Part shown: one piece after another, positions 44,347 to 54,708 of the stretch
Layout of the letters: the number at the start of each line of letters is the position of its first letter
Numbering within the stretch: the stretch's first letter is position 1
Assembly: GCA_946415705.1 (NCBI GenBank)
Contig: CAMKTN010000009.1
Location: 1 to 64,000, forward strand
Length of the DNA stretch: 64,000 nt
Origin: an uncultured Prevotellaceae bacterium
GTDB lineage: Bacteria; Bacteroidota; Bacteroidia; Bacteroidales; Bacteroidaceae
Direction: 5' to 3'
Program-made: the position numbers and the translations under genes
Notes under the pieces: generated by a model
Seen by the model: only the letters and a program-made list of their open reading frames with translations
Told to the model about the DNA's origin: nothing
The model's database searches: none

Positions 44347-44351
44347 AGGGC

Positions 44352-45212
44352 CTATCCTAAATACGATTTCAGCAGTTTGCTCTTCGAGTTATTGCGCAGG
44401 CGGCGGATGGCCTTCTCCTTGATTTGGCGCACACGTTCGCGGGTGAGATTGAACTTATCACCAATCTCCTCCAGCGTCATCTCCTGATGGTTGATGCCAA
44501 AGAACATCTCCACGATCTGTTTCTCGCGCTCGCTGAGCGTGCTCAAAGCGCGGTCTATCTCACGGCTGAGACTCTCGTTGACGAGACTCTTGTCAGCCAT
44601 GGGACTGTCATCGTTCACGATGACATCCAGCAGCGTATTATCCTCGCCTTCCACGAAGGGAGCATCCACGGAGATATGGCGACCGCTCACCTTCAGCGTA
44701 TCGGAGATCTTATCAACGGGGATATCCAGTTGCTCTGCCAACTCGTCGGGACTTGGACGGCGCTCGTTCTCCTGCTCAAACTTGGACAGGGCTTTCGAGA
44801 TCTTATTCAGCGAGCCGACTTGGTTCAGCGGCAGACGCACAATACGGCTCTGCTCGGCCAATGCCTGCAGGATGCTCTGGCGAATCCACCACACGGCATA
44901 GGAGATGAACTTGAAGCCACGCGTCTCATCGAACTTCTCGGCAGCCTTGATCAAACCGAGGTTGCCCTCGTTAATCAAGTCGGGGAGGCTCAGGCCTTGA
45001 TTCTGGTATTGCTTGGCAACACTCACTACGAAGCGTAGGTTGGCACGCGTCAGCTTCTCCAGCGCCACGCGGTCACCCTTACGGATGCGCTGGGCCAGTT
45101 CCACTTCTTCCTCCACGGTGATCAAGTCCTCACGACCGATTTCCTGAAGGTATTTGTCCAACGACGCACTCTCGCGGTTGGTGATACTCTTGGTGATTTT
45201 TAGTTGTCTCAT
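44352..45212 (-). CDS. rpoD: Primary RNA polymerase sigma factor (sigma-ABfr type)
   Basis: The start at 45212 ([26 protein letters not shown]) is the usual N-terminus and fits a TAATTTTG box about 48 nt upstream; the 286-residue form lacks region 1.1, as in Bacteroidetes. Region 1.2, region 2 ([39 protein letters not shown]....[13 protein letters not shown]), region 3 and region 4 ([15 protein letters not shown]....[28 protein letters not shown]) are intact. It recognises the TTTG/TAnnTTTG promoters seen through the window. Confidence 0.95.
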   Translation of the reverse strand: MRQLKITKSITNRESASLDKYLQEIGREDLITVEEEVELAQRIRKGDRVALEKLTRANLRFVVSVAKQYQNQGLSLPDLINEGNLGLIKAAEKFDETRGFKFISYAVWWIRQSILQALAEQSRIVRLPLNQVGSLNKISKALSKFEQENERRPSPDELAEQLDIPVDKISDTLKVSGRHISVDAPFVEGEDNTLLDVIVNDDSPMADKSLVNESLSREIDRALSTLSEREKQIVEMFFGINHQEMTLEEIGDKFNLTRERVRQIKEKAIRRLRNNSKSKLLKSYLG

Positions 45213-45259
45213 TCCTTGTTGGTATAAGTATAAAAGAATACGCTCCCTAATAAAGCGCG

Positions 45260-45291
45260 CAAAATTACAATATATATAGTACACGCGCAAG
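45260..45291 (-). promoter_or_regulatory. rpoD promoter
   Basis: On the minus strand CTTG (45291-45288), 20-nt spacer, TAATTTTG (45267-45260). Confidence 0.55.
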
Positions 45292-45320
45292 AAAAATTCA
45301 AACTTTTCATCAAGGAAACA

Positions 45321-45361
45321 GCAAAAAGCGTGAAGTTTTCCTCTTTCTTCACGCTTTTTGC
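45321..45361 (-). terminator. Terminator of htrA
   Basis: A 15-bp perfect stem gcaaaaagcgtgaag/cttcacgctttttgc with an 11-nt loop, between the htrA stop and the rpoD promoter; the T-rich arm serves both directions. Confidence 0.82.
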
Positions 45362-45421
45362 CTATTTCAGCTTCTTTGGCCTGCTTTTTGCAGCCGCCAA
45401 ACGCTAATCGTTAAACGATCA

Positions 45422-46933
45422 TCACTTTTTATCGTCAGACAAGTCTATCGCCGTAGCTACCCTGCGTCCGCTCTGCGTGATGGCACGGATCCAGAGCACG
45501 CGGTCGCTGGACTGGTTGGCGGCCTTCACGGCTTCCTCGAAGTCCTCCACGCTACGCATCTCCCGATCATTGACCTTCAGCAGGATCATACCTTTGGTGA
45601 TGCCAGCATCTTTCAGCTTACCGTTCTTGATGGCCGTCACCTCCAAGCCATAGCGCAGTGCCAGTGCCCGCTGCGTCTCTTCGCTCAGCGGCTTCAGCTG
45701 TGCACCGAACAGGTCGATATCCACCTCTTCCATCACCTCTGTGCCACCCTGTGCATTGCGCAGTGTAGCGGTCACCGTGTGCGACTTCTTGTTACGCAAG
45801 TAGTTGATTTTCACCTTGTCGCCCGGGCGGTGCTGCGACAGCGCTTCCTGCAGTTCAGCCATCTTCGTGACGGTGCGGTCGTCGATAGCGGTGATGACGT
45901 CACCCTTCTCCAAGCCAGCCTCCTCGGCGGTCGTATTGGCCTCGACACTCTCGATATAGACACCAGTGCTGGTGCCGTAATCCACCTCGTTGCCTTTCTC
46001 CTTCTCAGCATCAATCTTATTGGTGACGTCGCCGCCACGCACGCCCAGCAGAGCACGCTGTACCATACCGAACTCCTTCAAATCCTTCACCACCTTGTTC
46101 ATAATGGTCGTGGGGATGGCAAAGCCGTAGCCGGCATAGCTGCCCGTCTGGCTGTAGAGCATCGCGTTGATACCCACCAACTCGCCGCGCTCGTTGACCA
46201 GTGCGCCACCCGAGTTACCGGCATTGATAGCAGCATCTGTCTGTATGAAGCTCTCCACGCCGTTGGCGCCCAAGGAGCGGGCCTTGGCCGACACGATACC
46301 GGCTGTCACTGTGCTCGTGAGATTGAAAGGATTACCCACAGCCAGCACCCACTGACCAATCTTCAGGTCGTCGGAGTTACCGATGGTAATGGCGGGCAGG
46401 TTCTTGGCCTCCACCTTGATAAGTGCCAGATCGGTGGTTTCGTCCAGACCAATGACGCGACCCTTGTATTCTGTGTTATCGTTGAGTTTCACCAGAATCT
46501 CATCGGCACCCGCCACCACATGGTTGTTGGTCACGATGTAACCGTCGGCGGAGATGATGACACCACTGCCTGCACCTTGGCGACGCGGCTGTGTCTCAAT
46601 CTCCTGTTGACGTCCGCGACCACGGTTGCCGTAGCCGAAGAAATCACCGAAGAAATCCTCAAACGGGTCGCGCACCGTCACCGTCTGGCGCTTCGCATTC
46701 TGCGTCACCCTAATATATACCACGCTGTTCACCGACCGCTCGGCGGCTGTCGTCAGATCCACCAATCCACCGGGGGCAGCCACGACGGGTGCCGTCACCG
46801 TTGCAGGGCTATCTGCCGCCACAGCTGTGGTAGCCATAGAAATTCTGTTTGTCATGATTGCGCCTGTCATCAGGCTGCTGCTCAGCACCAGCGCTGCTGC
46901 GCCAAGCCACATCTTCGTTTTCTGTGTCAACAT
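45422..46933 (-). CDS. degP: Do/HtrA-family periplasmic serine protease
   Basis: A 503-residue protein with a signal/anchor (MWLGAAALVLSSSLMTGAIM). The catalytic triad is His138 (VTNNHVVAG), Asp168 (ETTDLALIKV) and Ser241 (NAGNSGGALVN), followed by two PDZ domains (first around GVYIESVEANTTAEEAGLEKGDVITAID, second near the C-terminus, GITKGMILLKVNDREM). A Gly/Phe/Arg-rich loop (EDFFGDFFGYGNRGRGRQQ) resembles the LA loop of DegP. It degrades or refolds damaged envelope proteins. A TACTTTTG box lies about 100 nt upstream. Confidence 0.93.
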   Translation of the reverse strand: MLTQKTKMWLGAAALVLSSSLMTGAIMTNRISMATTAVAADSPATVTAPVVAAPGGLVDLTTAAERSVNSVVYIRVTQNAKRQTVTVRDPFEDFFGDFFGYGNRGRGRQQEIETQPRRQGAGSGVIISADGYIVTNNHVVAGADEILVKLNDNTEYKGRVIGLDETTDLALIKVEAKNLPAITIGNSDDLKIGQWVLAVGNPFNLTSTVTAGIVSAKARSLGANGVESFIQTDAAINAGNSGGALVNERGELVGINAMLYSQTGSYAGYGFAIPTTIMNKVVKDLKEFGMVQRALLGVRGGDVTNKIDAEKEKGNEVDYGTSTGVYIESVEANTTAEEAGLEKGDVITAIDDRTVTKMAELQEALSQHRPGDKVKINYLRNKKSHTVTATLRNAQGGTEVMEEVDIDLFGAQLKPLSEETQRALALRYGLEVTAIKNGKLKDAGITKGMILLKVNDREMRSVEDFEEAVKAANQSSDRVLWIRAITQSGRRVATAIDLSDDKK

Positions 46934-47263
46934 AGTTCTTTACAAATAACGGATTTCCTATTTCACTATTTTTTTACTATATACAGATTCCGCGTTTTCT
47001 GTTCTGTTTCCGCGTCCTTCTGCGATTTTCGGACACAAAAGTAGTGCGAAAGTTTATTATTCATGACAACTTGTCCCTGTTTTTTCCTTTCTTTTAACAC
47101 GCGACCCTGCAACTTAACAGCACTTAAGCCCCGTGACTGACAATTTTACATTTCTTTTTATAGAAAATCAGTGCAGGGCACATGTCATTCAGAAAAAAAT
47201 TCGTACCTTCGCGGCCAAATTTCATCACTCATCAATCGTCAATCATCACTCATCAATAATCAC
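46934..47263. other. Divergent intergenic region htrA / HAD gene
   Basis: A 330-bp region with a TACTTTTG box for htrA (minus, 47043-47036) and a weaker TACCTTCG box before the HAD gene. Just before the HAD ATG lies a catcactcatcaa-type simple repeat (47222-47263). No gene or strong hairpin seen. Confidence 0.5.
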
Positions 47264-47710
47264 ATGACTATTGCAGTAGATTTCGACGGTACCATCGTGC
47301 GCCACCGCTACCCAGCCATCGGCGAGGAAATGCCCTTCGCCATTGCCACCCTGCGTCGCCTGCAGGAGGAGCACCACCGCCTCATCCTGTGGTCGGTGCG
47401 CGAAGGCAAGCTGCTTGACGAAGCCGTAGAATGGTGCCGCCAACATGGTATCGAGTTTTATGCCATCAACAAGGAGTACCCCGAGGAGGACCAGGCGCGC
47501 AACGAACATTATTCGCGCAAGCTGAAGGTAGATCTCTTTATCGATGACCGCAACCTCGGTGGTCTGCCCGACTGGGGCACCATCTACAAGATTATCCATG
47601 AGCATAAATCGCTGGAGCAGGTGCTGATCGAAGAGCTGCAAACGGCACAGCCCCAGAAGCCGCGCCCCTGGTGGCAGCGCCTCATGGGCATGAGCTACCA
47701 CCAAACATAA
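47264..47710 (+). CDS. BT0820-type HAD phosphatase
   Basis: Start at ATG 47264 (MTIAVDFDGTIVRHRYP); 148 residues. HAD motif I DFDGT at residues 6-10, motif II-like ILWSVREG, and motif IV DLFIDDRNLGG. The compact form with 'RLILWS.REG..L.EAV.WC...GI.F.A.N' is the BT0820-like subgroup. Substrate unknown. It precedes the RNase P RNA gene. Confidence 0.85.
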   Translation: MTIAVDFDGTIVRHRYPAIGEEMPFAIATLRRLQEEHHRLILWSVREGKLLDEAVEWCRQHGIEFYAINKEYPEEDQARNEHYSRKLKVDLFIDDRNLGGLPDWGTIYKIIHEHKSLEQVLIEELQTAQPQKPRPWWQRLMGMSYHQT

Positions 47711-47751
47711 ATTAAAGAACGCGCATACGCGCGAAAGCGTTCATCTATATA

Positions 47752-48174
47752 GGAAACAGTGGGGCAGCTTGCCGCTGGCCGCCGCCATTCGTGGTGTGCG
47801 ACGAGAGGAAAGTCCGGGCAACACAGGGTACTCCGCTACCTAACGGGTAGAAGTCCGCGAGGATTAGCACGTGCAGAAGAAAACAACCGCCTCCCATTGA
47901 GGTAAGGGTGAGAAGGTGGGGCAAGAGCCCACCAGATGTATGGCGACATGCATGCTGTGCACACCGGAGGTTGAAAGTTCGCGTAAACCGGCGAAGCGCC
48001 GACTGCGGTCATCCGTGACCGTAAGGGCGAGAGAGGGCGACCCGTCCGAGCCGGAGGGTAGAACGATGGAGGCGTGACGAGAGCCACGTCCTAGATCAAT
48101 GGCAGGCACTGTGGCCGCAGCCCCCAACCCCTGCTGCCACAGCACAGAACCCGGCTTACCGCTCCACTGTTTCC
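47752..48174 (+). ncRNA. rnpB: RNase P RNA (class A)
   Basis: The ends pair (ggaaacagtgg with ccactgtttcc, P1). Universal cores are present: gagaggaaagtccgggc near 47808, the specificity-domain agagcccacc (47926-), and the 3' core acagaacccggcttac. About 423 nt, a normal length. It matures tRNA 5' ends. Confidence 0.95.
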
Positions 48175-48362
48175 TTTTTACATTGCCGCCTTCTGTTAAT
48201 TATTCTTAAACACACCCTATTTTAACAATGTATTTGCTTTGCGTTTGCATGAATAAGTGTAAATTTGTCACCAAATAGTGCGAAAGGAAAGGACTATTTT
48301 GGCCGAACAGGCCATTTAAACGCATACAATTATTTATTAACTAACTATTTATTAACTGCTTT
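48175..48362 (+). promoter_or_regulatory. Structured leader of the 1266-residue secreted protein gene
   Basis: A TAAATTTG box (48260-48267) is followed by two hairpins, aaatagt/actattt (48273-48299) and tggcc-gaaca-ggcca (48300-48314), before an A/T-rich run to the ATG. The -33 spacing is imperfect. Confidence 0.45.
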
Positions 48363-51300
48363 ATGAAACACAAATTACTCTCTCTCTTTGCACTTGCTGG
48401 TGCAATGTTTATGAGTGCTAGTGTCTGGGCACAGTCTTGGGAAGCCCCCGTGAAGCCCGCTGATCCCGTTCGCGACCCATTCCAGGGTACATGGGTGACG
48501 CCCGTCGATGGCGGCCAATACTACATTTATAATGTAGGCGCTGCCCAGTTCATGGGTTGCGGTCGCGACTGGGGTACACGCACCATCACCACCAACGACT
48601 CCATCGCATCCCCTAGCAAACCGATTAAGCACGCTACCGACAAAGGATTTGCCATTCCTTACTCCGTCACTACAGTGCCTAATAAGGATTATCTGTATTT
48701 CAGCCCTCTCAGCACCGACATGTCAGGCTATCTGACTGGTGAGGACAATGCCTCCTGGCAGGATGGTGACACAGGGCGTGCAGGCGAATGGCAAGTGCTT
48801 CCGGTAGAAGGTCTGGAGAACACCTTTATCATGCACTGCGCCAATGTAGATCCTTACGACCCCAATGCCGTTAACGAAGATGACCCCGAAACGGAAGAGG
48901 TTGAGGGACTGGACAAGTATCGCCTATTGGGTGTCTGCGCCATTGAAACAAGTTCCTACACTTGGAACGACCTGAAAGTGGGCGGTTTCAACACGGCAGG
49001 CGAATCCCATAAGGTTAACTGGAAGTTCGTTGAAGCTACCGACCAAGTGGCACAGGACATCAGAGACTGGAGAGAAAGCTCCAAGGCCCAGTATGACGAA
49101 GATGTTAAGGCATATAATGCCGCCATGGCTATCTACAATGCCAGAGTCATGCTCTACAACACCCTGAATGAAGCCGTAGCAGCCGGTGCCGACTATACTG
49201 CCGCTTCCGCTGTCTATCAGAAAGCTGATGCCACGGAGAAAGAGCTACTTACGGCCAACACCCAGCTCCTTGTAAACGTGAAGATTGCGTCTTCTGACCT
49301 CCCCGTCGATATCACAGAAGTTCTGAAGAACCCCGACTTTGAGGTTGCCACAGCCAATGGCGTCCTGCCTCCGGGATGGGACATCACCATTACAGGTCAG
49401 AACTGCGGCCAACAAAATCGTACTGACACCAACGCTGAAACAGGCCTTTCCATCACCAACTTCATTGAGGCATGGCACCCCAGCTCCCTCGGTGACGGTG
49501 TGATTGCACAGACTGTCTTTGGTCTTCCTGCCGGTGTCTATCGTTTGGAGTGCGATGCTTCTATCTGCCACGATCCCGCCAGCGGCGATGGCACTGACAT
49601 CGTTGGTGCCGGTTTGTTCATCAAGGCTGGTAATCTGCGCGAATCCACTCCCATTGGAACCGTCCGCCTGGGTGTTGCTCACTTCGAGGTTGAGTTTGAG
49701 AACGACGGCCGCAATGAGATGCAGTTCGGTCTCTTTGCCGAGAGCACCAATGCCAACTGGCTGAGCGCCGACAACTTCCAGCTGTTCTATGTCGGCCAGT
49801 TGACAGACAACCCCAACTACAAGAACCTGCAGAAATACCTGGAAGAGGTTCAGGAGAAGTACAACACCAACATTAAGCCCTATTATCTTTGCAAAGACTC
49901 CTTGGAAGCCCTTGAGACTGCCATGACAGCTGCATCTGAGGTATCCAAGAGCGCTACAGATGAGGAGATCGACGCTGCATACGCAACTCTTGAGAAGGCC
50001 TATGCCGGTGCACTCACTTCTGTCAAGGTTTACGCGACATTGCTCCCCTACACCTCTTTGAACGAGGAAGGCAGCAAGCTGGCTTACTATGAGGACGCTA
50101 CTGCCGCTAATAAATGGGATGCGCTGAGCCAGCAATTACACAACCAACAGACGACCTTCGATAACGCCTACGAAGAAGGTACATGGTCCGACGACGAAGT
50201 GAAAACTAACATCGACGGCATCATTCCTAGCATTATCACATGGGTACAGGCTCACCCCGAAGCACTGCAGGCTGGCAACGATTTGACGCTCCTTCTCCTC
50301 AACGCAGACTTCGAGGATGGTAGGTACAACGCAGGTTGGGATGCTAAGGACGACGAGGTACAGCCTGATAACAACTATGGTACGCTGCCCGGTTGGACCA
50401 TCTCCAGCGGTAACATCACACAGATGAACCACGTTATCGAGACCTACCACCGTAAGTTCGACTTCAACCAGACCATTAAGAACATGCCCGCTGGTGTGTA
50501 TGATATCACTGTTCAGGGGTTTGTTCGTCACGACGGCGCCGCTACCGACCAGACCATCTTCTATGCTGGCGACCTTGAAGCTCAGCTGATGCTGCGTTCC
50601 GCCCAATGGAGTGAAACCCAGATCTATGATCATACCACAATGGGTGACCCCTGCGGCGGTTCGAACGACGACCAGACTATCCAGAATTCAAAGGGTGAAG
50701 ACGTCTTGGTGCCCAATGGCATGAGCGGCTTCTACTTCTGGGAAAAGGTAGAGAACGTAGGCGGTGCCGAGATGGACTACCTCAAGTGGAAGGAAGGTGA
50801 CCTCTACTACACCAACCACATCAAGGCTACCCTCAACGAGCCGGGCGACTTCACCATCGGTATGAAGAGCTTGGGCAATACCGACTGGATTATCTGGGAT
50901 AACTTCCAGATTATCTACATCGGTGATGATGCCAGTGTCTATCCTGAGATGGCAGAAGAAGACTTCAACGCGTTGACAAATGCGCTCAACAACACTGACT
51001 ATCCCACTTTGAAGGCCAAGACTGACTATGCTGAAATCGCAAAGGAGGACTACTCTGCTATCGCCACTCTTGAAGCCTACAATGCTTACAAGGCAAAAGT
51101 TGATGCCCTCATCGCTTATATCCAGGAAGGCACCAAGCTGGGCAAGGCTCTCCACGACCTGCTTTCCGAGTATGGAGAAAAAGTAAACGTTGTCACCTTC
51201 GACACAAGCGACTTCCTTTCCGGTCACTACTCTGAGTATTCCACAAACTTGGAAAATGGAACAAGCCCCGACAACGACTACCTGAGCAATGCTCCTGATG

Positions 51301-52163
51301 TACTGGCCATCGAGTGGACACAGTGCGCCGTGAAGCAGGCTGACACCGCTCTCTTCAACAACCTCGGCGATATCATCATCAATCCGAAGTACACCACTGT
51401 AGGCGGTTCATATACACTCGACGGTTGGAACATGGAGAAGGAAGAAGGAGTTACCTTTGGCAACTATCTCGCCAACGAAGGTGTTGCCGAGGTCTATAAC
51501 CCCTCTGGCGAATACAAGCACTACCAGACCATCAAGGGCCTGAGCGCAGGTTACTACCGCGTCACCGTGGATGCATACTTCCGTCCGAGCGACATGAAGC
51601 AAGCAGACGGCCGTGAGGCTTGTGTCGCGATTCCCAGCCGTGCATTCCTCTTCGCAGAAGGCGATGAGATGTTCGTGACTCCGATTAAGAACATCCTCGT
51701 AGGCCATGACAGCCAAGAAGGCGTTGGTAGCGAGAGCACATGGACTTGGGCCGATGAGTCGATTGAATACACGCCGAACAACGTTGAAGCTGCCGCTCAC
51801 TACTTCAACAATGTCATTAACTACGACGCTGAGGAGACCAATCTCAGTGGAGAAGCTGATAACCAGTCAGTCTATCGCAACGCACTCAACGCTCACGTTG
51901 GCGAAGACGGTGTCCTCACCATCGGTGTCACCAACCATGGTATTGCAGAGACCGTAACAAATGACTGGGCTTGCTTCAGCAACTGGACACTCTCCTACAT
52001 GGGTACAGAAGCTCCCGATGCCATTAAGGGTATCACCACGAAGGGCGCTACCGCTCCCACAGCCATCTTCACCATCGATGGCCGCCAGGCTTCACGCCTG
52101 CAGCGTGGCATGAACATCGTTCGTCAGGCTGACGGTTCCGTCAAGAAGGTTTTGGTTAAGTAA
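48363..52163 (+). CDS. Large secreted multi-module surface protein
   Basis: A 1266-residue exported protein (signal [24 protein letters not shown]). After an N-terminal domain it shows three related carbohydrate-binding-like jelly-roll modules, each opening with 'NPDFE / NADFEDG / NPKYT...GW' and containing 'QT(V/I)...LPAGVYR(L/V).(C/V).A': about residues 320-480, 640-860 and 1000-1230. FIVAR-like helical spacers lie between them (residues 500-570). The end [32 protein letters not shown] is a C-terminal tail common in Prevotella-type secreted proteins. No catalytic domain is seen, so it is probably an adhesin or glycan-binding protein. Confidence 0.75.
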   Translation: MKHKLLSLFALAGAMFMSASVWAQSWEAPVKPADPVRDPFQGTWVTPVDGGQYYIYNVGAAQFMGCGRDWGTRTITTNDSIASPSKPIKHATDKGFAIPYSVTTVPNKDYLYFSPLSTDMSGYLTGEDNASWQDGDTGRAGEWQVLPVEGLENTFIMHCANVDPYDPNAVNEDDPETEEVEGLDKYRLLGVCAIETSSYTWNDLKVGGFNTAGESHKVNWKFVEATDQVAQDIRDWRESSKAQYDEDVKAYNAAMAIYNARVMLYNTLNEAVAAGADYTAASAVYQKADATEKELLTANTQLLVNVKIASSDLPVDITEVLKNPDFEVATANGVLPPGWDITITGQNCGQQNRTDTNAETGLSITNFIEAWHPSSLGDGVIAQTVFGLPAGVYRLECDASICHDPASGDGTDIVGAGLFIKAGNLRESTPIGTVRLGVAHFEVEFENDGRNEMQFGLFAESTNANWLSADNFQLFYVGQLTDNPNYKNLQKYLEEVQEKYNTNIKPYYLCKDSLEALETAMTAASEVSKSATDEEIDAAYATLEKAYAGALTSVKVYATLLPYTSLNEEGSKLAYYEDATAANKWDALSQQLHNQQTTFDNAYEEGTWSDDEVKTNIDGIIPSIITWVQAHPEALQAGNDLTLLLLNADFEDGRYNAGWDAKDDEVQPDNNYGTLPGWTISSGNITQMNHVIETYHRKFDFNQTIKNMPAGVYDITVQGFVRHDGAATDQTIFYAGDLEAQLMLRSAQWSETQIYDHTTMGDPCGGSNDDQTIQNSKGEDVLVPNGMSGFYFWEKVENVGGAEMDYLKWKEGDLYYTNHIKATLNEPGDFTIGMKSLGNTDWIIWDNFQIIYIGDDASVYPEMAEEDFNALTNALNNTDYPTLKAKTDYAEIAKEDYSAIATLEAYNAYKAKVDALIAYIQEGTKLGKALHDLLSEYGEKVNVVTFDTSDFLSGHYSEYSTNLENGTSPDNDYLSNAPDVLAIEWTQCAVKQADTALFNNLGDIIINPKYTTVGGSYTLDGWNMEKEEGVTFGNYLANEGVAEVYNPSGEYKHYQTIKGLSAGYYRVTVDAYFRPSDMKQADGREACVAIPSRAFLFAEGDEMFVTPIKNILVGHDSQEGVGSESTWTWADESIEYTPNNVEAAAHYFNNVINYDAEETNLSGEADNQSVYRNALNAHVGEDGVLTIGVTNHGIAETVTNDWACFSNWTLSYMGTEAPDAIKGITTKGATAPTAIFTIDGRQASRLQRGMNIVRQADGSVKKVLVK

Positions 52164-52187
52164 GTTCACCTTACATACACTCTTCAA

Positions 52188-52221
52188 GAGGCTCGCGCTG
52201 GTGCGCGAGCCTCTTTTTTTT
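52188..52221 (+). terminator. Intrinsic terminator
   Basis: gaggctcgcgc-tggt-gcgcgagcctc followed by eight T residues, after the 1266-residue gene. Confidence 0.93.
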
Positions 52222-52228
52222 CGTTTCC

Positions 52229-52260
52229 TTTGGTTATTCCGAAAAAAGGCGCTACCTTTG
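52229..52260 (+). promoter_or_regulatory. rfbA promoter, leaderless
   Basis: TTTG, 20-nt spacer, TACCTTTG; the rfbA ATG begins 4 nt past the -7 box, so the transcript should start at or next to the start codon. Confidence 0.75.
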
Positions 52261-52264
52261 CGGC

Positions 52265-53140
52265 ATGAAAGGTATTGTATTGGCCGGAGGTTCCGGCACA
52301 CGGTTATATCCGATTACGAAAGGGGTGTCAAAGCAACTGCTGCCAGTCTTTGACAAGCCCATGATCTACTACCCCATCTCGGTGCTGATGCTGGCTGGCA
52401 TCCGTGACATCCTCATCATCTCCACGCCCACCGACCTCCCCGCCTTCCGCCGCCTGCTGGGCGACGGCAGCGACTACGGCGTGCACTTCACCTATGCCGA
52501 GCAACCCTCGCCAGACGGTCTGGCACAGGCCTTCATCATCGGACGCGAGTTCATCGGCGATGACAGCGCCTGCCTGGTGTTGGGCGACAACATCTTCTAC
52601 GGTGCCGGCTTCAGTTCGATGCTGCGCGAGGCCGTGCGCACAGCCGAGGAGGATGCAAAGGCCACCGTCTTCGGTTACTGGGTCAACGACCCCGAGCGCT
52701 ATGGCGTGGCTGAGTTCGACAAGGAGGGAAACTGCCTCTCCATCGAAGAGAAGCCCGCCAAGCCCAAGAGCAACTTCGCCGTCGTGGGCCTCTACTTCTA
52801 TCCCAACAAGGTAGTAGATGTGGCCGCGACCATCAAGCCGTCGGCACGCGGCGAACTGGAGATTACTACCGTCAACCAGCGCTTTCTTGAAGATCGCGAG
52901 TTGAAGGTGCAGACGCTGGGCCGCGGGTTCGCATGGCTTGACACAGGCACCCACGACAGCCTCTCCGAAGCCTCCACGTTCATTGAGGTCATCGAGAAGC
53001 GCCAGGGGCTGAAGGTGGCCTGCCTCGAAGGCATCGCCTATCGTCGCGGCTGGATTTCCGATGAGAAGATGCGCCAACTCGCCCTGCCCATGATTAAGAA
53101 CCAATATGGGCAGTACCTGATGAGATTAATTGAAAATTGA
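52265..53140 (+). CDS. rfbA: Glucose-1-phosphate thymidylyltransferase
   Basis: A 291-residue RmlA/RfbA, first step of dTDP-rhamnose synthesis. It starts [37 protein letters not shown], the exact signature of the family (G.G.R.....K..LP). [36 protein letters not shown] and [12 protein letters not shown] follow in the usual order. The other rhamnose genes are not in the window; the polysaccharide cluster begins 3 kb downstream on the opposite strand. Confidence 0.96.
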   Translation: MKGIVLAGGSGTRLYPITKGVSKQLLPVFDKPMIYYPISVLMLAGIRDILIISTPTDLPAFRRLLGDGSDYGVHFTYAEQPSPDGLAQAFIIGREFIGDDSACLVLGDNIFYGAGFSSMLREAVRTAEEDAKATVFGYWVNDPERYGVAEFDKEGNCLSIEEKPAKPKSNFAVVGLYFYPNKVVDVAATIKPSARGELEITTVNQRFLEDRELKVQTLGRGFAWLDTGTHDSLSEASTFIEVIEKRQGLKVACLEGIAYRRGWISDEKMRQLALPMIKNQYGQYLMRLIEN

Positions 53141-53232
53141 CAATTGAAAATTGAAAATTGAAAATTGCCCATTAGCCCCATTAAGGCCCATAAGACCTAT
53201 TAGCCCTATAAGCCCTATTAGCCCTATAAAAA

Positions 53233-53862
53233 ATGTCATTATTTAGTAACCTCTTTGGCCGCAAGGCGGCCGCCAACGAAACAAAGGTGGGGGGCATGGA
53301 AGACTTCATGACCCTCATTCGCGTATATCTGCAAGCCGGCATCGCCGCACAGGTGGGCATCACCAACCTGGCCGCCATGCCTGACCTGCGCGTGTTCAAA
53401 CAAACCCTGAAGGTGCCCACACAGAACAACAAGCTGGGCGTTGCCGAGAAGAAGCGCTGCGCGAAGATGCTCGGCGAAGTCTATGGCATCAGCGACACCT
53501 TCACGCAGGAGATTGACGCCAGCGTGAAGAAACGCTGCAAGAAGATGCAGGACGTGCAACCCTATCTGCTGCAGTTCCAGGGCTTCTCACAAGATCTGAT
53601 GATGCTCATGGGCAACATCATGCAATGGAAGTTCCGCCTCCCCTCCTTCATGCGCAGCGCTTTACGCACAATGACGGAAAAAGCCGTGCATGATGTGATG
53701 ACGAAGAACGACTGGAAGGACGATAACGTTCGTCGCACAGCAGCGCAAGTGCGCCACTACCAACAGGTGCTCGGTTTCTCGGAAAGTTGGATGACGGAAT
53801 TCGTTCACACCACTGTGATGTTGGCCAAGAAGGAAAAACGCGCCGACATAGATAAGGATTGA
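53233..53862 (+). CDS. Conserved hypothetical protein
   Basis: A 209-residue soluble, basic, helical protein: MSLFSNLFGRKAAANETKVGGMEDFMTLIRVYLQAGIAAQVGITNLAAMPDLRVFKQTLKVPTQNNKLGVAEKKRCAKMLGEVYGI. No family was recognised. It lies between simple spacer repeats (CCCTATAAG type before, ACAATTGACAATGG type after), so its operon membership is unclear. Downstream are zapB-like and zapA genes. Confidence 0.65.
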   Translation: MSLFSNLFGRKAAANETKVGGMEDFMTLIRVYLQAGIAAQVGITNLAAMPDLRVFKQTLKVPTQNNKLGVAEKKRCAKMLGEVYGISDTFTQEIDASVKKRCKKMQDVQPYLLQFQGFSQDLMMLMGNIMQWKFRLPSFMRSALRTMTEKAVHDVMTKNDWKDDNVRRTAAQVRHYQQVLGFSESWMTEFVHTTVMLAKKEKRADIDKD

Positions 53863-53966
53863 CAGTTGACAATGGACAATTGACAATTGACAATGGTTTA
53901 GGAGTTAAAGTTGTTTGTTTAAAGTTGAAAATTAACCAAAAACTTGCACGAACCGAAAACAAACAC

Positions 53967-53974
53967 TATCTTTG
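53967..53974 (+). promoter_or_regulatory. Promoter -7 box of zapB-like/zapA genes
   Basis: TATCTTTG with CTTG 20 nt upstream; the ATG is 38 nt further. Confidence 0.5.
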
Positions 53975-54012
53975 TGGCGTTAAAGGCCAGAAAAGGCATG
54001 ATTTAAGTTCCT

Positions 54013-54330
54013 ATGACCGCAGACGAAGAGAAAACAATCAAAACTCTGGAGACCCGCGTGCGGCAGCTCATTCTGAAATTCCAACAACTGCAGGAAGACC
54101 ACAAGGAGCTGCAGGCAGACCTCGAGTCCAAAGACAATGAACTCCAAGCGGTAAAACAGAAGAACAAGCAACTGGAAACTGACTATGCCAACCTGAAGAT
54201 GGCCAAGATGCTGGAAGTGGGCGACACCGATCTCGCCGCAGCCAAGCAGCGCATCAACCATCTTGTGCGCGATGTGGATAAGTGCATCGCCTTGCTGAAG
54301 GCCATGGGGCCTGAGATGGTGGAGGGTTGA
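54013..54330 (+). CDS. ZapB-like coiled-coil protein
   Basis: A 105-residue protein almost entirely coiled coil (heptads from residue 8 to 70: TLETRVRQLILKFQQLQEDHKELQADLESKDNELQAVKQKNKQLETDYANLKMAKML), then a short helical tail RINHLVRDVDKCIALLKAM. It directly precedes zapA, the position of ZapB-like partners in Bacteroidetes; a role in Z-ring organisation is inferred. Confidence 0.72.
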   Translation: MTADEEKTIKTLETRVRQLILKFQQLQEDHKELQADLESKDNELQAVKQKNKQLETDYANLKMAKMLEVGDTDLAAAKQRINHLVRDVDKCIALLKAMGPEMVEG

Positions 54331-54364
54331 TAGTTTAAGGTTTAAAGTTTAGGATTAAGGTTTA

Positions 54365-54655
54365 ATGGAAGTCAGTGATACTTTTCAGATAACGCTCAAG
54401 CTTGGCGGCCAGAGTTTCTCCATCACCATCAACCGTGATGAGGAAATCTTCTATCGCGATGCTGAAAAACTCATTAACGGGCGCTATAGTTTCTATGCCA
54501 ACCGCTATCCCGGTCAGGCCAATACCACCTACCTTTTAATGACCATCATCGAGATTGCCGTGATGCTAAAGAAACAGGAAGCCAGCGGTAACCTCCAACC
54601 CGTAATGGCCACCCTCAACGGCCTCGTGAACGAACTGAATACAGCGCTGAAGTAA
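54365..54655 (+). CDS. zapA: Cell division protein ZapA
   Basis: A 96-residue protein: DTFQITLKLGGQSFSITINRDEEIFYRDAEKLINGRYSFYANRYPGQANTTYLLMTIIEIAVMLKKQE. This is the ZapA pattern of an N-terminal beta-sheet head ('i.l.iaG..y.l.v...EE..yR.Aa..in') and a C-terminal coiled coil. ZapA bundles FtsZ filaments. It is 34 bp after the coiled-coil gene and 53 bp before rny. Confidence 0.88.
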   Translation: MEVSDTFQITLKLGGQSFSITINRDEEIFYRDAEKLINGRYSFYANRYPGQANTTYLLMTIIEIAVMLKKQEASGNLQPVMATLNGLVNELNTALK

Positions 54656-54708
54656 ACAATGGACAATTGACAATGGACAATTGACAATTGTAAATAGCAA
54701 ATAAATTT

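Noticed and set aside
47715-47741. gaacgc...gcgttc hairpin as terminator of the HAD gene
   Set aside because: Stem is possible but no T run follows; too weak to list.
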